Source of the DNA: Argyresthia goedartella
Lineage: Eukaryota > Arthropoda > Insecta > Lepidoptera > Argyresthiidae
Direction of reading: 5' to 3'
Length of the DNA stretch: 64,000 bases
NCBI GenBank assembly: GCA_949825045.1
Contig: OX463824.1
Span: forward strand, 26,210,501-26,274,500
Below the pieces are notes generated by a model. The model worked only from the letters and a program-made list of their open reading frames with translations. It did no database searches and had not been told where the DNA came from. Shown piece by piece: positions 11,060-20,246 of the stretch. A program made the position numbers and the translations under genes. The first letter of the stretch is position 1. Every line of letters starts with the position of its first letter.

Positions 11060-11628
11060 AACAACAGTTCAACAGACAACAGAAATTAAACACAACAATT
11101 TATTCAGATAAATTAGGTGTAGGTTTTGGTGTGTACCCTTTTGCACTATAGCCTTAAGCAACAAGTGACAAATATGTGTTGTCCTAATAGTTCCTATGAG
11201 GAAATTATAACAAAAATAGCTGTAGGGAATTATGATGAACATACCGACATTGTTATTATGGTAGGAAGCCACTCGAACATTAGTCGGAGTGCTTTAGACA
11301 CCGGTTTAGAAGTGCTGCTCAATTTATATAATAAGACAAAGTGCAAGTTTATTCTTTGCAATTTTCCCGATTGTTCCAATTTATCTGAGCGACAAAATAA
11401 ATGAGTGCATAGAATGAACATACACCTTTACAATATATTGTGTCATCATAGTGATGCTGTATCATATTTCGACATGAATAGTTTTATTCATAACTTTAAT
11501 TTGACTCAGGTTACTAAGTACTTGTCTAATAAAACAAAAAAACGAGTAGCTACATTGTTAGCGTATAATACATGCGACACAGTTTTAAATACTAAAACAC
11601 AGTCGCCTTCAGTTTAAGTAAGTATAAG
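11060..11628 (+). pseudogene. LINE-B ORF1 C-terminal half
   Basis: Two adjoining frames (11126-11404 and 11405-11617, separated by one TGA at 11402-11404) encode a domain with DIVIMVGSHSNIS, a helix, then CKFILCNFP and IHLYNILCHHSDAVSYFDM. A homologous but more broken copy is on the minus strand at 44119-44560. The order of a beta strand plus GxHxN-like turn, an ILC.(I/F)P strand and a late D..S region resembles the SGNH/esterase domain found in ORF1 of CR1-type LINEs; this is an inference from pattern only. The ORF ends shortly before the pogo-like insertion, and the LINE resumes at 14655. Confidence 0.6.
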
Positions 11629-11630
11629 TA

Positions 11631-11655
11631 GGGTAGACTGGGTACGGTAGTAACG
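11631..11655 (+). repeat. Left terminal inverted repeat of the pogo-like element
   Basis: Starts GGGTAGACTGGGTACGG. It differs at one base (A for T at position 19) from the reverse complement of the right end. The preceding TA is at 11629-11630. Confidence 0.92.
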
Positions 11656-11814
11656 ATTTTCGGTTTAACGATCATAGCATCGCCATTGCGTAATCGATCA
11701 CTGAGGCAAATACATCAAACGAAAGGGCATTTATCAATGTTTAAACAAATACAAAATTTTGGATTCTTGGCGCAATAGTTTAGAGACCAGAGAATAAAAA
11801 TAATAATATCTGCC

Positions 11815-11852
11815 ATTGTTACAACCGTCCCCGTACCAGGGGCGGTTGTAAC
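11815..11852. repeat. Subterminal palindrome inside the pogo-like element
   Basis: GTTACAACCGTCCCC faces GGGGCGGTTGTAAC with a short spacer, so the subterminal word GTTACAACCG occurs in both orientations. The same word recurs at the right end and ahead of the transposase start, as expected for transposase binding sites (inference). Confidence 0.65.
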
Positions 11853-12199
11853 AGCGGTGGGGGTCAATTGTAACACGTACAAATAATGCAAGATACACAG
11901 ATTTTAATGAGTTTTTATTGTTAGAAAAACATGAAAAAGATCTTATTCTACTTATGGCAGCATTTATCATCTTTAAAATCAGTCTTTACTAATCACTCAA
12001 CATTTACATTAGGAACACAGTGTTTCATATCAACGAAAGCATTTTGTACTCAAGTGACTAAACATACAATTAGAACATAAATCTTGAAAAAATAACAATC
12101 ATATACTTTTAAAACCTAAAATCAGTTCCAAATTTAACTAAAAACGCCTTTGCGTGTACCTCAAACAAAAAAATACAATTTGAATCAATTACAGATAAA

Positions 12200-14215
12200 T
12201 CAATCTGATTCACAGTTGTGGCAAATATAGGTTAGACCACCTTCTGTGCATTCTTCGTGAGCCCATCGTCTACAATCTGAGCACTGTATCCATTTTTCTC
12301 TTGGCCTGCTCTCTGAATATGGTGCTACACAAACAAGGCAGAAATACTCCTCATCCTCCGAAGATTCTGGTGCTGTTGTACTAGCCTTCTTCGTTTTTGT
12401 CTTCTTTGCATCTTTGGTTTTTATTACATCCATTCTTTTTTTTACCTGCTTAACTTTGGCCCGTTTCATTTTTTCATCATACTCCTTTCTTATTTCCTCT
12501 TTTTCGGGTGTATCAGTATAAATCGTTGACTTCCTAGTTTTACGACCCCTGTTTGTGGTTTTCCTCGGGGGCGCTTTAGGAAAGGGTCGTATTTCTTCTG
12601 GTGAAAACACAGCTGGAATACTAGTAGATGGTATGGAAGAAGCCAGCTGAGCATCCACTGAAGGAATTTGACGAACCGTTTGGGTGTTCGTAGTTTGTCG
12701 AATACCAACATCACTATGGTGTCTGGGTGGCGTAATTTCAGCTATATCTTCTAGTCGAAGAGTTTCTAGGACTGGTGAGTTCTGCCGAACATACAAAGCC
12801 TCTTGTGGAGTATTAGGGGCTGCGCGTGTATTTATAGCCTCTAATTGTTCACATGCGCTAGTTAAGTTCACCAATGGATCGTTCAGCAAAGAAGGTGATA
12901 GCGGTGGCGTTTCGTCTTCGAGTGCAAGATTATTTTGATCGTGGTTAACCTCCTCTTCTCTTGTGTCTGGGTTTGGCCTGTCTGTCACGAATGCAGGGGC
13001 ATAATCGGCGTCAGTAAATAAATTCCGATTAAACGGATAGATCCCAGTTTTGCGAAAGCCAGCTTGAATGTTTGTCTGTGTGAGAGCAAGTGGCATTGCA
13101 GCTGCTACAATTCCTGGGATGTCATAAATAGACATGGTCTTCCCGGGATGGTTTCGCATCCATGCGTCACAGGTCGTATTTACGACTTTCTTCAGAGGTC
13201 CGAACACAGATCGATCGAGAGGTTGGAGTTTGTGAGAGCAGTGGGGAGGAAAAGAAAGTACCACGATGCCATTTTCTTTGCAGAAGTCCAGAGAGTTTAT
13301 GTGTATGTGTGAAGAATGGTTATCCAGCACAAGCAACACTTTGTTCGCAGTAGACACATTTGAGTATTTTTTGAAGTGTTTTAGAAACACAAGGAATGTT
13401 TCATCCTGCATCCAGCCTGACGGGTTGGCGGCTCCAGCTGAACCCACAGGCCCATCTCTTATGAAATGATCGTAAAAGTTTACTCGAGGAAATACGAAGA
13501 CTGGGGGAATGGAATTTCCTATGGCATTCACTGCAAAGGCTTGAGTGACTAAAGTACCCCTTTCAGCTGAAGTGAGTGCTCCAACTTGTCGTGCACCACG
13601 CCTTGCTACTACCCTGTCGGGCTTTTGAACGGTTGTTATGCCCGTTTCATCAACATTATATATGTTTTGTGGTTCAAAGTGGTCACGATCCATGACAATT
13701 TGCAAATTGTCATAAAAAGCCTCCACGTTGGTCTTGTTAAAACTGGTCGCTCTGGAAAGGCTTGTAGCCTGGGCTGCGCGGACAGATAGTTCAGGATTTC
13801 TTCCCATAAACGAACGGAACCATTCTTCGCCAGCCGTCTTGTTTTCGGTCCACGTTTGAGGTCGTACTAAGTTATATTTAGTAGATAACTCATATGCCAG
13901 TTTTCTTACCTCCTTCGTACATAGGCCAAAATAAATATCTGCACAGCGGATCAAATATTTACTAAGTTCCCGTTCTTGGTGTTCATTAAAAACTCTGTTG
14001 TGAGCTACATACCCCATCTTGACATTTTCTTGTTCCTCTTCACCGTTGGCCAAATCTCTCTTTCTTTTGTATCGTAAAAGTGACACGTAGTTAACTCCAT
14101 ACTTTTCTGCAGTTGTTCTGAGAGAACCACCAGCTTTTAGGTCATCATAGGCATCTTTGTATCTTGATATGTCTATCTGCCCCCTTGCTGTCTTCTTTAC
14201 TCGTTTTCTCGGCAT
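12200..14215 (-). CDS. Pogo-like (CENP-B/Tigger type) transposase with C-terminal PHD finger, 671 aa
   Basis: Cuts out and inserts its own element. Residues about 10-60 form a psq-type helix-turn-helix (TTAEKYGVNYVSLLRYK). Residues about 70-150 form a CENP-B-type second DNA-binding domain (EEWFRSFMGRNPELSVR). The DDE_1 catalytic core shows D189 (NVDETG), D298 (LLVLDNHSSH) and D334 (HKLQPLDRSVFGPLK), with 35 residues between the last two. A low-complexity linker holds a basic patch (about 560-620). Residues 624-671 form a C4HC3 PHD finger (CLVC, CSDCRRWAHEEC, CHNC). Start: the ATG at 14215 begins MPRKRVKK, a normal pogo-like N-terminus, 413 bp inside the right TIR. There are no stops and all catalytic residues are present, so the enzyme may be functional. 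Proteins of this layout also occur as domesticated genes, but the flanking TIRs make this one a mobile copy. Confidence 0.93.
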   Translation of the reverse strand: MPRKRVKKTARGQIDISRYKDAYDDLKAGGSLRTTAEKYGVNYVSLLRYKRKRDLANGEEEQENVKMGYVAHNRVFNEHQERELSKYLIRCADIYFGLCTKEVRKLAYELSTKYNLVRPQTWTENKTAGEEWFRSFMGRNPELSVRAAQATSLSRATSFNKTNVEAFYDNLQIVMDRDHFEPQNIYNVDETGITTVQKPDRVVARRGARQVGALTSAERGTLVTQAFAVNAIGNSIPPVFVFPRVNFYDHFIRDGPVGSAGAANPSGWMQDETFLVFLKHFKKYSNVSTANKVLLVLDNHSSHIHINSLDFCKENGIVVLSFPPHCSHKLQPLDRSVFGPLKKVVNTTCDAWMRNHPGKTMSIYDIPGIVAAAMPLALTQTNIQAGFRKTGIYPFNRNLFTDADYAPAFVTDRPNPDTREEEVNHDQNNLALEDETPPLSPSLLNDPLVNLTSACEQLEAINTRAAPNTPQEALYVRQNSPVLETLRLEDIAEITPPRHHSDVGIRQTTNTQTVRQIPSVDAQLASSIPSTSIPAVFSPEEIRPFPKAPPRKTTNRGRKTRKSTIYTDTPEKEEIRKEYDEKMKRAKVKQVKKRMDVIKTKDAKKTKTKKASTTAPESSEDEEYFCLVCVAPYSESRPREKWIQCSDCRRWAHEECTEGGLTYICHNCESD

Positions 14216-14245
14216 CTAGAAGGTCAGAAATAAAAAGTCATATGG

Positions 14246-14290
14246 TGTTACAACCGTACCCACAAAAACTGTTACAACTGTACCCAACCA
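14246..14290 (-). promoter_or_regulatory. Subterminal GTTACAAC(C/T)GTACCC repeats ahead of the transposase start
   Basis: Two direct copies (GTTACAACCGTACCC and GTTACAACTGTACCC) lie 30-75 bp upstream of the transposase ATG. Two more are at 14613-14645, the last running into the right TIR. The spacing suggests sites that transposase binds and that could repress its own promoter. This is an inference from repetition and place. Confidence 0.5.
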
Positions 14291-14627
14291 CCCGTTCGGC
14301 AATAAAATAAATACAGTGACAACAAAAAATATCTCACGGTAAAGCTCATCACACTAATCTAGTCTCCGTTATCCATTCTGTACTACAAAAAACATTAAAC
14401 ACTCTAGCTTTTATGTATATTGAGCAATTTAAGAAATACCTTGATGAAAAATACTTACTTTTGCTGGTCAAAACACAATAGGGCCCCTTGCAAACGACTG
14501 AAGCGTGCCGCGGGCAACGCAAGATTGGCGAGCGTGTCCAGACATGCCAGCGGCTCCTTTCCCCCCTTGTACCCCTCACCGTACCGCAAACGGTTCACGA
14601 TTTATTTACCTTGTTACAACCGTACCC

Positions 14628-14652
14628 CGTTACAACCGTACCCAGTCTACCC
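14628..14652 (-). repeat. Right terminal inverted repeat of the pogo-like element
   Basis: Reads CGTTACAACCGTACCC... to ...GTCTACCC on the plus strand; its reverse complement matches the left TIR at 24 of 25 bases. It is followed by TA at 14653-14654. Confidence 0.92.
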
Positions 14653-14654
14653 TA

Positions 14655-14820
14655 CTAATAGTAGTGGTTTAAACTAGATTGTTCGACAAAAGAGGACCCC
14701 TCAAAACATAAGAAAATTTCACAAAATAAGCAGGGGTTTTCTGGCAATCATATGACAAATACTAGGACAAAAGGTAAGCCCCACTTAAATAATCCGGGTA
14801 TAGCTCTATTTTACAACTGA
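14655..14820 (+). mobile_element. LINE-B, continuation beyond the pogo-like insertion
   Basis: CTAATAGTAGTGGTTTAAAC.AGA.TGTTCGAC and the CAGGGGTTTTCTGGCAA and CTAGGACAAAAGG words match, in order, the minus-strand LINE-B text at 44060-43920 and 10500-10400. This is the ORF1-ORF2 junction region. The copy then ends in unrelated DNA, well before the endonuclease. Confidence 0.8.
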
Positions 14821-14956
14821 AAAAAGATAACGTCAATTATTTTTTCAAATTGCCTGTCTCTTCTTCAGTTAATGACAACGACAGTTTGACATTTAAGCGG
14901 CAGTTTATTTCAGCAGCAGTCTCTTTATTCGGCCACTGATAATAAATAAATGTAGC

Positions 14957-15038
14957 CTTTTAATGTCCCCACCAAGCGGCGCAGGCCCCTACTCGGAGAC
15001 AAGAAATATTGACCCATACTCTGGCTCAGTAACGGCAG
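14957..15038 (-). mobile_element. SINE-R 3' fragment
   Basis: TTTTAATGTCCCCACCAAG..GCAGGCCCCTACTCGG ... CCATACTCTGGCTCAGT corresponds to the reverse complement of the distal part of the SINE-R copy at 55.77-56.1 kb. It abuts a SINE-2 at 15060. Confidence 0.5.
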
Positions 15039-15059
15039 TAACCGGGACGACACGGAACG

Positions 15060-15185
15060 TCCGAAATGTACTTAATATAAATTAGTTAACTCATCGGTAC
15101 ATGGTCAGTCAGCACAGGATTCGAACATGCGAATCTTCTACGTGAGAAGCAAGCATGCAACCCACTAGACCACGGAGGTCTCATT
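15060..15185 (-). mobile_element. SINE-2 head region (minus strand)
   Basis: The minus strand reads GACCTCCGTGGTCTAGTGGGT ... GTTCGAATCC ... CATGTACCGATGAG ... ACATTTCGGACGTTC. It has the same layout as the SINE-2 copies at 22.7 and 24.7 kb. A-box (GTGGTCTAGTGG) and B-box (GTTCGAATCC) words are present; the sequence is too degenerate for a working tRNA. Confidence 0.7.
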
Positions 15186-17204
15186 TCAGCCACTAAAGAG
15201 GCAACAATCTTGCGGTCGTATTGCACAATGCATATTTACCTCCATACCTCGGCGTCATAAAAATGGGACTCGTGTTAAGTGACTACTCCTAAGTTAATGC
15301 ATTTTAAACGAGGCAAAAGTATGGCAGAGGTACGGGTAGTTGACAATTGTCAATTTTCTGACAGCTCTTATAAAAGAAAATAAAGTAGGTAGATCGAATT
15401 TTATTATTAATGACGTTGGCGAGACATGTTTTTTTTCAGGCCCGTTGCCAATTGGGCAGGGATTGCAAAGTTGATGGTGATTAAGTTCATTAAGCCCCAC
15501 GACTTGTTTCCTCCAAAAACGGTGGCGACATTTAGCGGACGTAGTGTGGTGGCCGTGAAAAGACGGCTGACGAGAGTAAGGTGGCTATAGGCACGGTCAA
15601 AATCTGGCAATAGTGCCAGTTTACTACTTTTTCGACTTACTAGTCGCACTCGCACTGTTATGAAATACTTTATTACGTGAATAGAGCAGACGCATGCAAT
15701 TTACACTTCATTTATTTAGAGTTTTGTACCTAAAATAGTCAGTCAACCCATAGCCGCGATACTGAAAAGTTGTCTTACTTATTGTGAAAACTAATAAATC
15801 TGTGTGGTTAATTAAATAGTTTTTTTTAAAAAGACCTGCGGCACGGACCCCAAAACAGCACGAATGCAATCAAAATAAAGTGCCACTTTACTACAGTAGA
15901 AACAGGTGGCAGGCAAGTGGTACACATATTGTATGAACCCTGTACTCACATTGGCACGTGGAATCTTCGAGACTGACAGCCGTCTTTTTACGGAGAAAAA
16001 CTCAGACCACAAAGTATATGTCAACGGTGGAAAATGGACGTCGACATAAAGTTTACAATAAATTTGACACCACTACTGAAAAAAATGTTCGAGACTCATC
16101 AACGGCCGTCATACAAATTATGAAACCGAGACAACGTTCTAGTGACGTCATTAAACGCTGTATTATGTTACGTCAGCTAAATATCGCTGCCACTTTAAGA
16201 GAAAACCAGAGCTTTAGGCAAAGTTGGCCTGAGTTGAAACCGAAGAACAAGAAATGTCGAGTGACAACAACAAACAAAACACAATTTTCTGGTTTTGGTT
16301 TCTATCGACAACTTTCTCTTCGCGATATCCTCTGTTTTGTGATTGTTTCGCCGACCCTGGTTATTCTTTCGAACCTTTGTGACTTCTTTCCCCGACTGAA
16401 TCTGGTTTTCGAAACGAAATCCCGCGCGAATTCAACCGAAATCATGGAAAAAAAATATCCTACTCGCGTCGTTAATTTTTGTAAAAAAGTGAAACTTTTC
16501 ACTATAAGTTAAGGTCACTATAAGGAGGTATTACTGTACCTAGTTTTTCCTAGTGATGAACGTCGAAGATAATTATAGGTTTAAGCATACATATCGAGAG
16601 ATAGGCCCTTGGCGCTAAGCTTGTATCGGAACCAGTGTCGCCGAAAACTAAATGTTTATTTCTTGTGTTTTAAGAAGAAATAATAGTTGGAATGAGACCT
16701 ACAAGTGATATGTGACCCCGGCGTTCTTGGAGTTCACAATCTCGCTTCTATTTTTGCACGTGAGTATTGCACAGGTCGGCATTTTCGAAAAACAACGGAA
16801 ATGAATTCGTCACTGCGGTCGCCCGGTGACTACTGAGAATTTTTAATATCTAACCTGATGGAGCTACATTTGTTCGCACGTGCCACGCCCCTCAACCTAT
16901 CTCTCGATTTCTGTGGTAATAGCCAAGAAAGCGGAGGACGAATTCACGCCTATGTTAGAATGTACCGGTGAAACATACATAACCTCTCTTTCTCACAACA
17001 CAGGCGTGACAACGCATCGTGAATTCTGCTTGAGTTTGTGGGCTATACTTGTATGGTTCTAGTAACTATTTATTAATCTGTGGTTCTACTATGGGTTCGA
17101 GCAGTTGAACAATAAAGCCTGAATGAACCTTAGTAAGTAAGTGTGGTTTTTCAGAACAATTTTTTATTAGCTGTCAGAAAACCCCTTATTGGACACAATT
17201 TGTG
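15186..17204. other. No recognised gene
   Basis: The longest open frame is 184 codons on the plus strand (15958-16512, starting MESSRLTAVFLRRK). It shows no domain, no signal peptide and an uneven composition. An 82-codon minus-strand frame at 15407-15655 is likewise unknown. I see no splice-supported exon chain, and the interval is AT-rich. Confidence 0.3.
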
Positions 17205-17372
17205 GCAGTGCCGTTCAAGGCATTGCCTCCCAAGCAAGAGGTTCAAATCCCGAAGGGGAGGAAAAAAAAAATCTCCGGGTCTTTGACATGTTTATCACGT
17301 CGCTCTTTTTGGTTCCCACGACATAGAATATCCTAGTGTGAGGCCAGAAGCAACCTGTGTATTACAGATATG
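17205..17372 (+). mobile_element. SINE-3 copy (tRNA-headed)
   Basis: The head GGCAGTGCCGTTCAAGGCATTG...GAGGTTCAAATCCCGA resembles a tRNA A/B-box pair. The body GTCGCTCTTTTTGGTTCCCACGACATAGAATATCCTAGTGTGAGGCCAGAAGCAA matches SINE-3 copies at 18.75, 26.6 and 57.03 kb. Confidence 0.7.
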
Positions 17373-18649
17373 TTCTCATCGCTCAGCCAGTGAGCGGCTG
17401 TCTGTTTCGATTCGATATGAGTTTGGTACGCCGATGCTGACGATTTGACGCTAACTAGAGATGTGGTACCAGCCGTGTCGTGAGAACAAAGGCTATAGAA
17501 AGGCACGAATATTTGATAGATCGAGTTCAGATGAACAAGGAAACAAACTGTAAAATTATCAAATTAGTTCCACATAGAGGGCCCTAAAAATTTGTAGACA
17601 GCACAGAGTAAGTAAGCAAAGAGTTTCGTTCACCTGAGGTTACATACAATTAATCACAGAGTAAAAGTAAGTTAAGCAAATTTATGCAGTTTCGTTATCA
17701 TATAAATGAATTTTCACTGTCAATATCAATCAGATATCCGTTGAGCCTCAGATGAATGAAACGCTTGGTTGCTGTTGACAATGATTATCAAGTGACAAAG
17801 CTCAGATGAATGCAACTCTTTGTGTTACAACCATACAGTGGCCACTACCAAAAAGTTTTGCGTAATCTTTCTCATTGATGCTTGTCAAAACTGACAGTTC
17901 AATTAGCATACTATTATACGTGCATAGTTATACGTGCTTCCGGCTCCTGATTGAATTTGTCTTTGTTGAAACCTAACGATAACTGGACATCAAACGCTCG
18001 CTAAGAATCAGTGCACCTAAAATGTTAAGCCTTTTTTAGCAATTTTATATGGTTTTACGGCCGACGACTAAATCTGTCTCATAACTCGCTGCAAAAAAGT
18101 AAAAAAGCAGTAAAAAGCATTATAAATGTATTTTTACTGCTTTTTGTATATAATATTATTATAAATATAATATAATTATAAATTATGTTACACTTGGTAG
18201 TATTGCTCAACCGTCAATAAAGACCGCGTCTACACTGAACGGTGCAGTTGCATGCGATTTTCTAATTTTCGGTCACTTAGTCAAAATATTGTTGCAAACT
18301 ATGACGATTCAACATTATCGCTGGATGATTCGAGTAGTCAAGTCAGGAGTCAAGCCTTTTCACTATGGGATATATATTACATCTCAAGATGTTAAAATGT
18401 ATCGCTCACCATGCTTTGTCAATGAACCTGTTCTCACTGGTGCTTTAATGTATGTTACACCATAGACGAAATACATACAAAAATAGTATTTATTATACAC
18501 GGTGTTCGGTAGATCGATGCAAAGGCCTTAAGTAGTACAGACCATACACAAGTCTTAACGTTTATTTTTTATTGACGAGTTATTGTTCTTGGCGATAATT
18601 CCCAGATTTTCACAATCAATAGATAATAACAGCGAAATTAAACAACAAT
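17373..18649. other. No gene; small inverted repeats
   Basis: Bases 18102-18116 and 18131-18145 are exact 15-bp inverted arms (AAAAAGCAGTAAAAA) around a 14-base loop. A looser inverted pair (GAGTTTCGTTCACCTGAGG near 17622 against CCTCAGATGAATGAAACGC near 17747) suggests a small fold-back element. No ORF above 60 codons with a domain. Confidence 0.4.
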
Positions 18650-18653
18650 TGGA

Positions 18654-18842
18654 TTGATGACGACCTCTTTGGCGCTGCATTGTGGCTCTGAATACCATGC
18701 GAGAGATCCCGGGTTCGATCCCCGGCTGGGGATAAAGAAAAAAAAACAGTTCCATGTGTGTGATGTCGCTGTTTCTGGTACCCACGACACAGGGTATTCT
18801 AGTGTGGGGCGAGAAGCAATGTATGAGCATGTATATAAACAT
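18654..18842 (+). mobile_element. SINE-3 copy (tRNA-headed)
   Basis: The head has CTCTTTGGCGCTGCATTGTGG and a good B-box (GGGTTCGATCCCCGG). The body has GTGATGTCGCTGTTTCTGG, CCCACGACACAGGGTATTC and GTGTGGGGCGAGAAGCAATG. The last 90 bases match the other SINE-3 copies closely. Confidence 0.8.
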
Positions 18843-19254
18843 TTATGTTTATTTTAAAACAAATTCTAATAAAACACTTGAGCATTCTAATAAATCATTA
18901 TTTATGTATCTGCTGCATCAGACTAAGTTTTTACAGACCTTTGAAGAGCACGACAAATTTTAATCATCAAAAAAACAAGTATTCCGAAACTAATTGAAAA
19001 AACAAAAACGGTAAAAGCTTTTATGTACAAGTCATTTAAAAAAAAACTGCTTCATTATAAACATGCTTATCATTTGAGGTATCAGTAACGCAGATACCTA
19101 CCGATTCATCGAACAGTTTGCGTCACCGGTACACTCGTCTAAACACTCAAAAGTACGCGACGAAACGAGTTGTCTAAACGTTCCTAGGCTAAATACATAT
19201 ACAATATAAATACACTTAAGTACACGTAACAAAATACTTTATGTGTACTTAAGT
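18843..19254. other. No recognised gene
   Basis: AT-rich. ACTTAAGTACAC near 19213 is inverted as GTGTACTTAAGT near 19241, a small hairpin just before the next repeat. Confidence 0.35.
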
Positions 19255-19378
19255 TTATGTTTGAAGTATTTTTGTTGTTCTTACATGTTCAACCTAACAC
19301 GAAGGATAAAGGGGGCTTCGCTTCCCTCACCTTTACCCTTCACCTAAGCTGACGCAATGTTTTGCCCTGATATAAGAT
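19255..19378 (+). repeat. Non-coding repeat (Helitron- or MITE-like), copy 2
   Basis: AAGTATTTTTGTTGTTCTTACATGTTCAACCTAACACGAAGGATAAAG is almost the same as at 47428-47475. The end TTTTGCCCTGATAT matches too. Confidence 0.65.
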
Positions 19379-20189
19379 AAGAAAAGATAGACTCTGAAAG
19401 TAATCAGTAATCAGCTGTTGTCGTGACGCCATCTTGTTTTACATTATTTAACCAACAAACGCCGGCTTTCGGTAAGACAGATTGTTAAACGTTTTCGACG
19501 ATGCTTTATTTAAATCAAAATGCTAGTGACTTGGTTGAAAGTCATCTTTAATTAACGGTCTAGGGTGATAGTTAAGTGTCTGATTTAACCAACCAACTGC
19601 GACATAGCTGCAAGCTCCTAGTGACCACTGAATCGTCGCTGTGTATTGCATTTATTAGATACATCGCCAGAAAAATTCAAAACTTTGACATATTGGCAGT
19701 TTTTTGCAACGAATTTTGAGACATACTTTAGTTTGCTTTATTTGTCAATTGCGAAATCTGCAAATTGTCACCTTTCTGTAAACAAAATCTATTAAAACCT
19801 ACTTCTTGGCTATAGCAGGTTTTCTTTGGCCTACTCAAGGGCTACGACTAAGTTTCATTGTTTTAAACAACTCTACAACTAGCGTTTTATTCCACAGGGC
19901 GAGCAGATGCAGAATTATAAGATAGACTTTAGACGAGTTACTACAAAATATTAAACTTTGTTTAACCTCAAAACGAACGTCAAATCCTAAATAAAATTGT
20001 CTTTAAACGAGTGCTGAACAGCAGTTTATTTTTTTGTGCTAAGACCTAGAAGTTCAATTTTACTACAATAACATGCGACGACATTTTTTACTGCAGCTTC
20101 TGATTATAATTTCTCGTATCTATTATGCTTCAAGAAGCACCCTTAGGCACGGAATCAAACGTTAGTATAAAACGGTACTTTAACTTAAC
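19379..20189. other. No recognised gene
   Basis: AT-rich, no long ORF and no repeat that I recognise. Confidence 0.35.
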
Positions 20190-20246
20190 ATAGCGCCACG
20201 CCCTTTCCCTTACGGGGTGGCAGAGGCGCAAATGTGCCCACTGTAA
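20190..20246 (-). mobile_element. SINE-2 3' end (minus strand)
   Basis: ACATAGCGCCACGCCCTTTCCC..ACGGGGTGGCAG...TGTGCCCACT is the reverse complement of the SINE-2 end at 22970-23032. Confidence 0.6.

Larger units (their letters stand above)
11631..14652 (-). mobile_element. Pogo-like DNA transposon, structurally complete (3022 bp)
   Basis: Bounded by 25-bp terminal inverted repeats that match at 24 of 25 positions (GGGTAGACTGGGTACGGTWG). It is flanked on both sides by TA (11629-11630 and 14653-14654), the Tc1/mariner/pogo target duplication. The host sequence is LINE-B: the paralogue near 44040-44070 (minus strand) shows the unoccupied site, where AGTATTAG-TA-CTAATAGTAG runs on without a break. 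One long transposase ORF fills the minus strand. Complete ends, complete ORF and a clean footprint indicate a recent, possibly still autonomous copy. Confidence 0.92.

Noticed and set aside
15958..16512. 184-codon plus-strand ORF as a host gene
   Set aside because: No domain, no recognisable family phrase, no neighbouring exon. An ORF of this length can arise by chance in 64 kb, although I cannot exclude a fast-evolving gene.
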